Source: Planctomycetota bacterium
GTDB taxonomy: Bacteria; Planctomycetota; Planctomycetia; Gemmatales; Gemmataceae
NCBI GenBank assembly: GCA_021413735.1
Contig: JAIOPV010000250.1
Location: 1-64,000 of the forward strand
DNA: 64,000 nucleotides
Reading direction: 5' to 3'
Of this stretch, positions 1 to 7,979 are shown piece by piece. The position numbers and the translations under genes were made by a program. Numbering within the stretch: the stretch's first letter is position 1; each line of letters starts with the position of its first letter. The notes under the pieces were generated by a model. The model saw only the letters and a program-made list of their open reading frames with translations, was not told the origin of the DNA and searched no databases.

Positions 1-50
1 GTGACGTCAAACCGTCGGGCTTACGCCTCGACGCTCACAAATGTGGTGAG

Positions 51-926
51 ATGTTCATGTCCCCACTTTCCATCGTTATCCCATCTCACAAGCGGGTCGA
101 TCTCCTCAGGCTGTGCCTTCGCAACGTTCTGCAATTCGCACCACCCAACACCGAAGTCATTGTTGTCGATGACGGCTCTCCCAATTCCATTGTGTCTCGC
201 GCTGCTGCGGAGTTTGCGGGCGTGAAGATCGTTCGGCGTGCGAAGGCAGGCGGCTTCTGCGTCGCGGCGAATGCGGGGATTGCTGCCGCGACCGCTCCGG
301 TTGTCGAACTGCTCAACGACGATGCCGAGGTTACCGCAGGCTGGGCCGACGCTGCTCTGCGATGGTTCGCGGATGCTCGTGTGGTTGCGGTTGCGCCGCT
401 CGTGCTTCAGAACGACCCCGAGCGCATTGCCTACGGGTTGCCGCCGCTGATCGACACAGCCGGCGACGAATACGACATGGGCGGCTTCGCCCAGAAACGC
501 CGCACCGGAAGCATCGCGACCCCGGAACTCGCGGGAAGCGTGTGGGGTGCCTCCGCTGCGGCTGCGTTCTATCGTCGTGATGCGCTCCTGAAAGCGGGCG
601 GCTTCCCCGAACACTTCAAGGCGTACTTCGAGGACGTTGATCTGTCGTTCCGATTACGGCGACTCGGCGGCGAGATCATTTACGATCCCGCGTCGGTGGT
701 CTGGCATCGCGTGTCGAGCAGCTACGGGAAGCGTCCATCGCGGCGAACGCTCGAACTGCAGTCGTGCAACGAGGAGCGTGTCTTCTGGCGGAATGTTCGC
801 GGTCGTGAGCGTGTTCGCTGGCTTCCGCGACACGCTGCCGTGCTTGGTGCGAAGGCTGTGAGGCGATTTCAGGAAGGAACGCTGTTGCCGTGGCTGATGG
901 GCCGCGTGCGGGCCGCGATGTCGTAA
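51..926 (+). CDS. Family 2 glycosyltransferase
   Basis: This 291-residue protein should transfer a sugar from a nucleotide donor to an acceptor at the cytoplasmic membrane face; the acceptor cannot be told from sequence. The GT-A fold signature is present: an N-terminal VIPSHKR strand-loop, VVDDGS at about residue 40, a metal-binding LNDDAEV motif near residue 88 (the DXD position) and the FEDVDLSFRLRRLG block near residue 200. ATG codons at 51 and 57 are both possible. No other cell-surface genes are visible downstream. The family is secure, the substrate unknown. Confidence 0.88.
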   Translation: MFMSPLSIVIPSHKRVDLLRLCLRNVLQFAPPNTEVIVVDDGSPNSIVSRAAAEFAGVKIVRRAKAGGFCVAANAGIAAATAPVVELLNDDAEVTAGWADAALRWFADARVVAVAPLVLQNDPERIAYGLPPLIDTAGDEYDMGGFAQKRRTGSIATPELAGSVWGASAAAAFYRRDALLKAGGFPEHFKAYFEDVDLSFRLRRLGGEIIYDPASVVWHRVSSSYGKRPSRRTLELQSCNEERVFWRNVRGRERVRWLPRHAAVLGAKAVRRFQEGTLLPWLMGRVRAAMS

Positions 927-963
927 TCGACCACATGTTGCTGGTTTTGTCTTCGGGCTTTGT

Positions 964-1084
964 CCTCCCCCCTTGTGGGGGAGGTGGCGAGGCTTTGCGA
1001 GACGGTGGGGGGTAAAGCCGTAATATCTCGGCAGGCTTTCCCCCACCCGCCGCTTCGCGGCGACCTCCCCCACAAGGGGGGAGG
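964..1084. repeat. Palindromic interspersed repeat, copy 1
   Basis: Two roughly 22-base arms (CCTCCCCCCTTGTGGGGGAG and its complement) flank a centre holding a second small palindrome (CGCCGCTTCGCGGCG). The word GAGGCTTTGCGAG just inside the left arm also occurs in the repeat at 7784, so the two are diverged copies of one family. It lies between genes and resembles a MITE or REP-type element. The ORF track reads a spurious protein through it. Confidence 0.75.
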
Positions 1085-1271
1085 TCAAAACAGAAATGCT
1101 TGCCGACTCACGGTTTCAGGCCGAAAATCCGTTCGCCTTGGAACAGTTCTTTCTGCCAGCCGTCATTGTGTTGGCACACTTCTGGCAGGTTCCTTCAAAT
1201 TTGAACTCGAAACGCCCCAGGCGAATTGGGTAAACTGCGCTCAATGTGGTCTGACAGCGGGGCATCGCAAC

Positions 1272-1664
1272 ATGGGCGGGTTGGTGTTACTGGCGCAAGC
1301 GAAGGGCGATCCACTCCGTGAACCCGAAGTGATTTTGGGCACGGCAGGCATCGCCGTTGCGCTTTTGCTGGGTGCGTTCGCGATCTGGCTCGTTGACCGC
1401 TGGCGCAAAAACGCGGCAGCCCAACGGGACGCAGCTGAGGAACTCACCGATTTCCGGGGAATGTTTCAACGCGGCGAGATCACCGAAGACGAATACGCCA
1501 AGCTCCGTAGTAAGGTGGCAAAACGAGTGCAGGAAGCCGCAGTCAAGGCTCGCGAGGGCATTGTGGATCTGGCAACCGGTGAAATTGTTTCACCCGGTGG
1601 AACTCCACCACCGCAACCACCGCCAGAAACGACTGGGGACGGGTCGCGCAGCCCACCCGTCTGA
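1272..1664 (+). CDS. Small membrane-anchored SHOCT-like protein
   Basis: This 130-residue protein has one hydrophobic segment (about residues 18-40, VILGTAGIAVALLLGAFAIW), a charged linker, then FRGMFQRGEITEDEYAKLRSKV, which resembles the short SHOCT oligomerisation module often found at the end of small membrane proteins. A Pro-rich tail follows. The tracked ORF starts at 960 inside the palindromic repeat; the ATG at 1272 excludes that repeat and fits the hydrophobic N-terminus. Function is unknown. Confidence 0.6.
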   Translation: MGGLVLLAQAKGDPLREPEVILGTAGIAVALLLGAFAIWLVDRWRKNAAAQRDAAEELTDFRGMFQRGEITEDEYAKLRSKVAKRVQEAAVKAREGIVDLATGEIVSPGGTPPPQPPPETTGDGSRSPPV

Positions 1665-1858
1665 TTCCCCCACACTGCCCCGAATGCAGAACCCGCACTC
1701 TCAGCCCGCGAACTCGGTCGGGTTGCGCCTGTTCTCCGGAACCCGTGTCGCGCGACTGTTACTTGCGGGTATGATTAGCCTGAAGACGGGCAATGAACCC
1801 GTCACCAAACAACGACCCCGCCCACCGCACAGCCCGCTATAGAAAGCCCAGGAAGACA

Positions 1859-3148
1859 ATGGCTGACAAAACCGGTGATACGACTGGCATTCGCAAACCT
1901 CCCGGCACGGCCGGCAGGAACCGCAACGCCTACTGCTCCTTCTGCCGACGATCGCATCGCGATGTCGGCCCGCTTGTGGAAGGACCGGGTGACGTCTACA
2001 TCTGCGGTGAGTGCATCGAGCTTTGCCAGTCGATCATCGACCAGGAAAAGAAGCGACGCACGACACCGAAGGGTTCCACCTCGAACATCCCGTCGCCACG
2101 CTCCATCAAGGAGAAGCTCGATGGGTATGTGATCGGTCAGGGCCGTGCGAAGAAGGTGCTGTCGGTCGCGGTTCACAATCACTACAAGCGGTTGAGCATC
2201 GGCGACGCTCGCGATGTCGAAATCGAAAAGAGCAACATCCTGTTCGTCGGCCCAACTGGCAGCGGCAAGACGCTCCTGGCCCGCACGCTGGCGAAGATCC
2301 TCGATGTGCCGTTCGCGATCGGCGACGCCACCACGCTGACCGAAGCAGGCTACGTCGGTGAGGATGTCGAGAACTTACTACTGAAGCTGCTGCACGCGGC
2401 GGACTTCGACATCGAAGCGGCACAACGCGGCATCATCTACATCGACGAAATCGACAAGATCGCGAAGACCTCGCAGAACGTGTCGATCACTCGCGACGTG
2501 TCGGGTGAAGGCGTTCAGCAAGCTCTGCTGAAGATGCTCGAAGGTACGGTGTCGAATGTGCCTCCGCAGGGTGGCCGCAAGCATCCGGAGCAGCAGTACA
2601 TTCAGGTCGATACGTCGAACATCCTGTTCATCTGCGGCGGGACGTTCGTCGGCATCGAGGACATCATCAGCCGTCGGCTCGGTCGCAAGAGCATCGGTTT
2701 CGGTGCGGTGAACGAAGCTCAGAAGGAGCGTTCGCTGGGTGACCTGTTGAATCAGGTGACGGCTGACGACCTGATTGAGTTCGGCATGATCCCGGAGTTC
2801 GTGGGTCGCTTGCCGGTGCTGGCACCGCTCGATCCGCTGGACGAAGACGCGATGATGCGAATCCTGACGGAGCCGAAGAACGCTTTGGTGCGTCAGTATC
2901 AGAAGCTGTTCGAGATGGAGGGTTCGGAGGTCGAGTTCGAGGCGTCGGCCTTGAAGGAGATCGCGAAGCTGGCGAAGTTGCGTGACACGGGTGCTCGCGG
3001 TCTGCGTGCGATCGTGGAAGACGTGATGCTCGACGTGATGTATGACTTGCCGGAGATGGAGCACAAGGGCAAGCACGTGATCACGGCTGAGGTTGTTCGC
3101 GGCGAACGCAAACTCGGCGAGAAGAAGCAGGGCAAGAAGAGCGCGTAA
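1859..3148 (+). CDS. clpX: ATP-dependent protease ATPase subunit ClpX
   Basis: ClpX is the AAA+ unfoldase that feeds substrates to the ClpP peptidase. The 429-residue protein has an N-terminal four-Cys zinc domain (CSFC and CGEC), Walker A GPTGSGKT, the pore loop GYVGEDV, Walker B IIYIDEID, the ClpP-docking loop with IGF in GRKSIGFGA, and the C-terminal [10 protein letters not shown] sensor region. The start is set at 1859 because AGGAAG lies just upstream; the tracked start at 1793 would add 22 unlikely residues. No clpP is adjacent in the window. Confidence 0.96.
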   Translation: MADKTGDTTGIRKPPGTAGRNRNAYCSFCRRSHRDVGPLVEGPGDVYICGECIELCQSIIDQEKKRRTTPKGSTSNIPSPRSIKEKLDGYVIGQGRAKKVLSVAVHNHYKRLSIGDARDVEIEKSNILFVGPTGSGKTLLARTLAKILDVPFAIGDATTLTEAGYVGEDVENLLLKLLHAADFDIEAAQRGIIYIDEIDKIAKTSQNVSITRDVSGEGVQQALLKMLEGTVSNVPPQGGRKHPEQQYIQVDTSNILFICGGTFVGIEDIISRRLGRKSIGFGAVNEAQKERSLGDLLNQVTADDLIEFGMIPEFVGRLPVLAPLDPLDEDAMMRILTEPKNALVRQYQKLFEMEGSEVEFEASALKEIAKLAKLRDTGARGLRAIVEDVMLDVMYDLPEMEHKGKHVITAEVVRGERKLGEKKQGKKSA

Positions 3149-3172
3149 GACAAGGGAAAGTTCTGGGGGGAA

Positions 3173-3205
3173 CCGCACGACCTGGCGAAAGCCGGGTCGT
3201 GTGCG
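3173..3205 (+). terminator. Rho-independent terminator-like hairpin after clpX
   Basis: The stem CGCACGACC-GGC closed by a GAAA tetraloop and followed by GTTT lies 25 bases after the clpX stop codon. It also sits beyond the end of the convergent gene at 3207, so it may serve both strands. Confidence 0.7.
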
Positions 3206-3206
3206 T

Positions 3207-3545
3207 TTAGAAGTGGTCGTACTGAGATGCAACCCAATGGCCGAATGGCGCCGAGAATGAGATGTCCCACGAATAGGAAATGTGAACGCGCAATCCTAGG
3301 CTTGTCCAACAGGTACAGTTCGGCAGATCGCACTTGATATCGCCGATGTAGAGTTTCCCGTTACGTCTTTCGATTGGAGCATCTGGCTTGCACAAATCTG
3401 CTTCCGCGAGAGCGGCACGAGCTTGCCAGCGAGTCGGCGTAAATGGCGGGACACCCTGAACGTAAGCGAAGATGACAAAAACGAACAGCATGGGCGCAAT
3501 CAAGGTGATGCGTCGCCGCATGAGCTTTTGGTGGGTGATGGGCAT
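3207..3545 (-). CDS. Small membrane/secreted protein, tandem paralogue A
   Basis: This 112-residue protein has one N-terminal hydrophobic segment (LIAPMLFVFVIFAYVQG) followed by PPFTPTRWQARAALAEADLCKPDAPIERRNGKLYIGDIKCDLPNC. That block is closely matched in the next gene (3629-4003), so the two are tandem duplicates. The start at 3545 is chosen because GGAGG precedes ATG by 5 bases; the tracked start lies upstream. The two conserved Cys pairs suggest an exported protein. Function is unknown. Confidence 0.65.
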   Translation of the reverse strand: MPITHQKLMRRRITLIAPMLFVFVIFAYVQGVPPFTPTRWQARAALAEADLCKPDAPIERRNGKLYIGDIKCDLPNCTCWTSLGLRVHISYSWDISFSAPFGHWVASQYDHF

Positions 3546-3628
3546 CGTTGCCTCCGCGTGAGATTCACGAAGCCACGACCACAAGGGAGCGTAGCCACGG
3601 CGAAAGCTGCGGGTTATCTGCCTTTACG

Positions 3629-4003
3629 TCACGAAATCACTGCACCAAGCCTCGGCGGTGTCCAAGTTGCCCACCGCCCAAATGGTGCTGAGAGGGAGAT
3701 CTCCCAGGAGTATGTGAAAGTGGATGCACCCCTCCCCCAGAATGAAGTACGGACGCTCGACGAGACAAACCTCCAGTTTCTGTTTGGCAAATCGCACTCG
3801 CAGTCACCAATGAAGAGTTTCCCATCACGTTTTTCGATTGGGGCATCAGGCTGACACCAACCCGCTTCGGCGAGGGCGGCACGAGCCTGCCAGCGAGTCG
3901 GTGCGAAGGGTGGGAAGCCGAGAAGATACGCGGTTCCGGCGAAAACGATTATCGCCACGAGCGCAATTCCAGCCCAACTTTGGCGTATGCTGAATTTGGG
4001 CAT
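3629..4003 (-). CDS. Small membrane/secreted protein, tandem paralogue B
   Basis: This 124-residue paralogue of the gene at 3207-3545 has an N-terminal hydrophobic anchor (IALVAIIVFAGTAYLLGF) and the shared block PPFAPTRWQARAALAEAGWCQPDAPIEKRDGKLFIGDCECDLPN. A strong GGAGG lies 5 bases before the ATG. The genes are 83 bases apart in the same direction and probably arose by local duplication. Function is not recognised. Confidence 0.65.
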   Translation of the reverse strand: MPKFSIRQSWAGIALVAIIVFAGTAYLLGFPPFAPTRWQARAALAEAGWCQPDAPIEKRDGKLFIGDCECDLPNRNWRFVSSSVRTSFWGRGASTFTYSWEISLSAPFGRWATWTPPRLGAVIS

Positions 4004-4105
4004 CGCGACCTCCGCGTAAGTGCCAGCGGAACCGTAGTGCGCATTTTCGAGAAACGAACGGGTTCAAGCCCGAGCGCCGGTTTTGAAGTGGCGATTTCTC
4101 GGATT

Positions 4106-4290
4106 TAGCCCTGGAAGGGCGTTGGATGGTAGCCAGGGGTGCAGTGCCGGCTTTGCGGCACAAACCCCTGGTACGCTCGTGGTGTCCGTCGCCCCTCCGG
4201 GGCTTCATTTCACGGTACGCCTCGGACCAGGGGTTGCGCTCGCGTTGCTCGCTTCACCCCTGGCTACCATCCGACGCCCTTCCAGGGCTA
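4106..4290. repeat. Long nested inverted repeat (planctomycete-type palindrome)
   Basis: Arms of about 35 bases (CCCTGGAAGGGCGTTGGATG and its complement near 4265) enclose two further inverted segments, including ACCCCTGG/CCAGGGGT. Both arms read like the AGGG-rich palindromes found between planctomycete genes. It fills most of the gap between 4003 and the riboswitch. The ORF track finds only shadow ORFs here. Confidence 0.75.
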
Positions 4291-4385
4291 AAACCAAACA
4301 ACACCTCGATTGTGCGATTCACGACCGTGGCTCAAAACGTGGTCAACACGAGCCGGTAAGCTAGAAATATCCCTCTACCCAAACA

Positions 4386-4430
4386 CCGGGACGACCCGGC
4401 GTTCTCTTCAAACGGTCGGGACGACCCACC
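4386..4430 (+). promoter_or_regulatory. Guanidine-II (mini-ykkC) riboswitch
   Basis: Two adjacent hairpins each carry an ACGA loop: CCGGG-ACGA-CCCGG (4386-4399) and GGTCGGG-ACGA-CCCACC (4414-4430), joined by a short linker. Paired hairpins with ACGR loops are the defining feature of the guanidine-II class. The element lies 20 bases upstream of a Gdx-type SMR transporter, the classical partner of this riboswitch. Guanidine binding would be expected to free the ribosome site. Confidence 0.85.
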
Positions 4431-4450
4431 AACAACACCAGAGTGATCTC

Positions 4451-4834
4451 ATGGCGTGGGTCTACTTGATGGCTGCTGTCGTTTCCGAAATCATCTGGGC
4501 CATTAGCCTGAAGTACGCCGACGGCTTCAAGAACTTCTGGCCAAGCGTGGTCGCTGTGGTCACCACGGTGACCAGCATGCTTCTCCTGATGCTGGCCATG
4601 CGGTCAATCCCGGTCGGCACCACCTACGCCATCTGGACCGGTCTCGGGGCAGTCGGGACAGTCGCCCTCGGGATTATCCTGTTCAACGAACCCCTGAACA
4701 CGCCGCGAATACTGTGCGTCGTGCTGATCTTCAGCGGGGTCATCGGGCTCAAACTGACAGCCGGACACGCCGAAGAGAATCACGAGGTGAAAGCGCCTGA
4801 CAACGCCTCGGGCGGGGCTGCCCCACCGTTTTAG
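4451..4834 (+). CDS. gdx: Guanidinium exporter, SMR family (Gdx/SugE type)
   Basis: This 127-residue, four-helix small multidrug resistance protein should export guanidinium in exchange for protons as an antiparallel dimer. It carries the membrane-embedded glutamate in helix 1 (VVSEIIWAISLKYADGF), the WP after it and the GTTYAIWTGLGAVGTVALGI signature of helix 3. The pattern fits Gdx rather than EmrE. A roughly 20-residue hydrophilic tail follows helix 4. The start at 4451 comes just after the riboswitch, and the tracked upstream start would read through it. The gene converges with DUF2617. Confidence 0.9.
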   Translation: MAWVYLMAAVVSEIIWAISLKYADGFKNFWPSVVAVVTTVTSMLLLMLAMRSIPVGTTYAIWTGLGAVGTVALGIILFNEPLNTPRILCVVLIFSGVIGLKLTAGHAEENHEVKAPDNASGGAAPPF

Positions 4835-4835
4835 T

Positions 4836-5378
4836 TCACATCCATTCGATCAGCGATTGCGTTTTGATCAGCGCGAACTCGTCCGGAAATGTGTGAAACG
4901 CCGTCACGCTCAGGCCAGTGGGCAACGTCGTCGCGATCACCACACCCAACGGCGACAACCCCAACCGGTTACTCGTCTTGCAGTGGAAGACCAGCCCCTT
5001 CCGCATGCCATCCAAAGCCAGTTCCTCGTGAACATGCACGAACTGCTCCGGCTGCAAGATCTCGAGTTGTGAACTGAGTTGATACCGCACGCCCGCGAAT
5101 TCACAGCGACCATTGCGACCCGTTCCGAACGGATGTGCCAGCAGCCGACCAGTTTCCGGCAATTCCATCGCGGTCGTCGCGGTTACTTCTTCGAGATGAA
5201 CACGGCCATCGGTCCAACTCAGAACGTGACCGGTTCGCGTCAGCCGCACAGACAATGTGTGCCCATCCCGCGACACCGTGCGGCAGAGCAAAACGTCGAA
5301 GAGTTCCGGGTGCAGCGGTCTGTCATACAACCGAAACACCAGTTCCGCCACCTTCGGACGGATGAATGGCACATGCAT
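4836..5378 (-). CDS. DUF2617 family protein
   Basis: This 180-residue protein begins MHVPFIRPKVAELVFRLYDRPLHPELFD, the characteristic start of the DUF2617 family, which I know mainly from planctomycetes and actinobacteria. It has no signal peptide or membrane segment. Its stop lies 1 base from the convergent gdx stop. The biochemical role is unknown. Confidence 0.75.
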   Translation of the reverse strand: MHVPFIRPKVAELVFRLYDRPLHPELFDVLLCRTVSRDGHTLSVRLTRTGHVLSWTDGRVHLEEVTATTAMELPETGRLLAHPFGTGRNGRCEFAGVRYQLSSQLEILQPEQFVHVHEELALDGMRKGLVFHCKTSNRLGLSPLGVVIATTLPTGLSVTAFHTFPDEFALIKTQSLIEWM

Positions 5379-5400
5379 GCCTCAATTCTACACAGACCTA

Positions 5401-5430
5401 AAACGAAAAACGGAGGCCAAAAGGCCTCCG
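5401..5430 (-). terminator. Terminator of the Cys-rich protein gene
   Basis: On the minus strand CGGAGGCC-TTTT-GGCCTCCG is followed by a T-rich run (TTTTTCGTTT). This is a textbook intrinsic terminator, 58 bases after the stop of the gene at 5489-6016. Confidence 0.8.
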
Positions 5431-5488
5431 CTTCGTTGGAACTATGTTCCGGATGAGAACTCGGCAGGCCGCGTACTCACCCAACTGG

Positions 5489-6016
5489 TCACTGCTTGCC
5501 GGTTACTGGTGGCATCGTGACTGGCACTGGAGCTGGGGTAACCACAACCGGTGCAGCGCCGCATGGCGAGCAAGCCGGAGCTGCACATGCCGGGGCACAT
5601 GAGGTCTGGCAATTGTTCTTGTTCTTGTGGCAGAGCCGCGAGAACAGGCCACCACGCTGCTTGGCACATGGATCGCAAGCTGGGGCGCAAGTGTTGCAGG
5701 CTGGGGCACAAGGAGCTGCAACCACAACTGGGGCCGGAGCCGCGATAACGCCCGTGCAGCCGCCGCTGTAAGCGCCGGTGCAGCCGTAGCCGCCACCGTT
5801 GCAGCTGTTGCCGCGATGACCGAAGATGTGGCCGCCGCCACCACTACAGCCGCCATCGCAACCCTTGTTGCGGTGACCGAAGATGTGACCGCCGCTGCCC
5901 GAGCAGGACGAAACGGCCGCGCCGTTGCAACCGCCATCGCAACCCTTGTTGCGGCCGCCGAAGCTGGCCGTGTCGCCCGAACCCGTAACCGCAACCATCA
6001 ATACCATCCCGTACAT
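5489..6016 (-). CDS. Gly/Cys-rich repeat protein, probably exported
   Basis: This 175-residue low-complexity protein starts with a hydrophobic stretch (MYGMVLMVAVTGSG). It contains repeats of the form NKGCDGGC-G-GGHIFGHR and then CAPAC / APACDPCA repeats, ending in a Val/Pro-rich tail. GGAGGAG precedes the ATG at 6016, so the tracked start at 6082 is rejected. Cys-rich repeat proteins of this kind occur in planctomycetes and may belong to the cell wall or surface, but that role is inference. Confidence 0.65.
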   Translation of the reverse strand: MYGMVLMVAVTGSGDTASFGGRNKGCDGGCNGAAVSSCSGSGGHIFGHRNKGCDGGCSGGGGHIFGHRGNSCNGGGYGCTGAYSGGCTGVIAAPAPVVVAAPCAPACNTCAPACDPCAKQRGGLFSRLCHKNKNNCQTSCAPACAAPACSPCGAAPVVVTPAPVPVTMPPVTGKQ

Positions 6017-6360
6017 CGTGTGCTCCTCCAGGTGTGCGGGACCGCCCGACAAGGGGTGGGGCAGGCCCAGTGAATCGAACAATTGAGACCAGTTGGGACT
6101 CAGCGATACCTCGCGAAGTCGATGGTAAGTAGCGTGGTCTAGTCCGTCAACGGTAAACTGGGCAAATTGGCGTGGGAAGAGAATTTGCGCTGGTGGAGTT
6201 GTTCTGAAGGAATCGAACGAGAGTAATGTCCGGCCGAAATTACGGACGTGCGTATCCTAATTTTCGTGCGGCCTCGCCTCGCTCGAGCAAACATCAGATG
6301 CCCGATTGGAGTTATGCCTTATGCCGCCTCCGACCGATGCGGTATCTTGATAACGGTGGG
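6017..6360. other. Intergenic region without recognised gene
   Basis: About 340 bases between the leftward Cys-rich gene and the inverted repeat before the 6472 gene. I see no ORF with a ribosome site, no tRNA and no clear repeat. It must hold the promoter of the leftward gene and possibly that of the rightward one, but no convincing -35/-10 pair was found. Confidence 0.5.
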
Positions 6361-6453
6361 TGTTTTGTGTTTCGTGTTTGGTTCTGACGTTCGGACTTCC
6401 ACCGAGCACAGCCAACCGAGCAAACACAAAACTCGAAACACCAAACACAAAAC
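6361..6453. repeat. Imperfect inverted repeat before membrane gene
   Basis: GTTTTGTGTTTCGTGTTTGG on the left is mirrored imperfectly by AAACACAAAACTCGAAACAC on the right, with about 40 bases between. It could be a mobile-element remnant or a regulatory hairpin, and it ends 18 bases before the start codon at 6472. Confidence 0.45.
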
Positions 6454-6471
6454 ATCAACTGAGACGCCGTC

Positions 6472-7767
6472 ATGGACCGTGACGCCTCTGCTCCCCCCCA
6501 TACCCCTGCCGAAGCCGTTCCGCCCTACTCACCGGACTTTGTCCGGCGCACGGGGCTGATCGGCGCCGGCATGAATGCTGCCGCGGCCGTGTTGGCCGTT
6601 GTCGTTGCGCTTTCCAGTTCGTCGCAGGACTTCCTGACGCCTTTGCAACTGCTCCTCGTTTTCGGGGGAATCGTGACCGCCGGGTCAGCCCTTTCGATGC
6701 GGCCCGATCTGTGGTGGGCCTGGGGGCTTTTCGGCGTCGCCGCCCTCGCTGGGTCCGTCGGGTTGCCCGAATCTTGGGACTCGTTTCCGAGGGTCTTCCG
6801 TGTGATGTTCGTGGTTGGCACGGTGGGTGCCGCTGCCTGTTGCGTCAGTCTTGGCTGGCGAATCGTTGGCGTCACCGCGATGGTCGCGTTCCACTTCGGC
6901 GGAATCTTCATCTCGACGACCTCGCCACCGCCGCAGCCGTGGATCGTCGAACAGCTCCGGACACGGGTTTACGTCCCGTATCTAAGCTTCATTTACATGG
7001 GGAATGCGTACCACTTCTACTCGCCAAACCCAGGCCCGGCGAGCCTGCTGGCGTTCTTCATCAAGACCGAAACGGGCACCGATGCCAACGGGCAAAAGCA
7101 GTACAAGACGGAATGGGTGGTCGTACCGACCCGACCCGCCGACCTGCGAGATCCCTTGGGCTTGGGCTACTTCCGGCGGTTGTCGCTCACGGAGCAGGTG
7201 GCCCGTGGCGGTGGCGGTCTGTCGGATCAAGCCGAGAAGAAAGAGGTCATCCAACGCCGGATCAGCGTAGGCAACCGGATTCCGTTTCACCCAATCTACC
7301 CGCAGGAATCGCAGTATCGTCTCCCGGATTCGAGCGTTATTCGTTACGTGTTGCCGTCTTACGCATCGCACGTCATCCTCGAGTACACCTCGGGGAAGGA
7401 TGAAGCCGCGAAAACAACCGTGAAGGTCTACCGCCTCGAACACGCCACGACTCCCGTCGAGCAGTTCCGCCATCAACTCGACGACGGTACTTACCCAAAC
7501 CCATATCACCCCGGTACTTACCGGCCGTACTTCGTGGGCGAGTTCAACGCTCGCGGCGACCTCATCAATCCGCAGGATCCACTGCTGTACTGGATGTTGC
7601 CGATCGTGCCCGAGAAGTCGCAGATGAACGTAATGGATTTGAAGAGTAAGGGTTACGAGGATTATCTATCGGTTCACGCTCTGGATTCGACCTTGCAAGA
7701 AGTCATGCAGGCAGACGAGAGCGCCGGTCAGGTGTTTCCGTGGAAGAAGCTCAGTAACCAGAAGTAA
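6472..7767 (+). CDS. Multi-span membrane protein of unknown function
   Basis: This 431-residue protein has about four hydrophobic helices in residues 25-150, then a soluble domain. That domain contains WIVEQLRTRVYVPYLSFIYMGNAYHFYSPNPGPASLLAFFIK. It lies just upstream of the HTTM protein on the same strand, separated only by a palindromic repeat, so a shared role at the membrane is plausible. I do not recognise a family with a known activity. Confidence 0.7.
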   Translation: MDRDASAPPHTPAEAVPPYSPDFVRRTGLIGAGMNAAAAVLAVVVALSSSSQDFLTPLQLLLVFGGIVTAGSALSMRPDLWWAWGLFGVAALAGSVGLPESWDSFPRVFRVMFVVGTVGAAACCVSLGWRIVGVTAMVAFHFGGIFISTTSPPPQPWIVEQLRTRVYVPYLSFIYMGNAYHFYSPNPGPASLLAFFIKTETGTDANGQKQYKTEWVVVPTRPADLRDPLGLGYFRRLSLTEQVARGGGGLSDQAEKKEVIQRRISVGNRIPFHPIYPQESQYRLPDSSVIRYVLPSYASHVILEYTSGKDEAAKTTVKVYRLEHATTPVEQFRHQLDDGTYPNPYHPGTYRPYFVGEFNARGDLINPQDPLLYWMLPIVPEKSQMNVMDLKSKGYEDYLSVHALDSTLQEVMQADESAGQVFPWKKLSNQK

Positions 7768-7783
7768 TCCAATCCTGGTTTTC

Positions 7784-7914
7784 GCCCTCTCCCCTTGCGG
7801 GAGAGGGCAGCGAGGCTTTGCGAGCGGGTGAGGGGGAAGGCTCGGGAAATGTCGCGGCTTAACCCCTCACCCGGCCGCGAAGCGCGGCCACCCTCTCCCG
7901 CAAGGGGAGAGGGC
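7784..7914. repeat. Palindromic interspersed repeat, copy 2
   Basis: The left arm CCCTCTCCCCTTGCGGGAGA and right arm CTCTCCCGCAAGGGGAGAGG are complementary, with an internal GGCCGCGAAGCGCGGCC palindrome. It shares the inner word GAGGCTTTGCGAG with the element at 964, although the arm sequences differ. Confidence 0.75.
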
Positions 7915-7979
7915 AAGAAAAACATAATCGGTGGGTCCGACGCCCACCCAAAACACAGACGAGTCACGGTTAAACCATC

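Noticed and set aside
960-1271. N-terminal extension of the SHOCT-like protein
   Set aside because: The first 100 residues are a translation of the palindromic repeat and the following gap.
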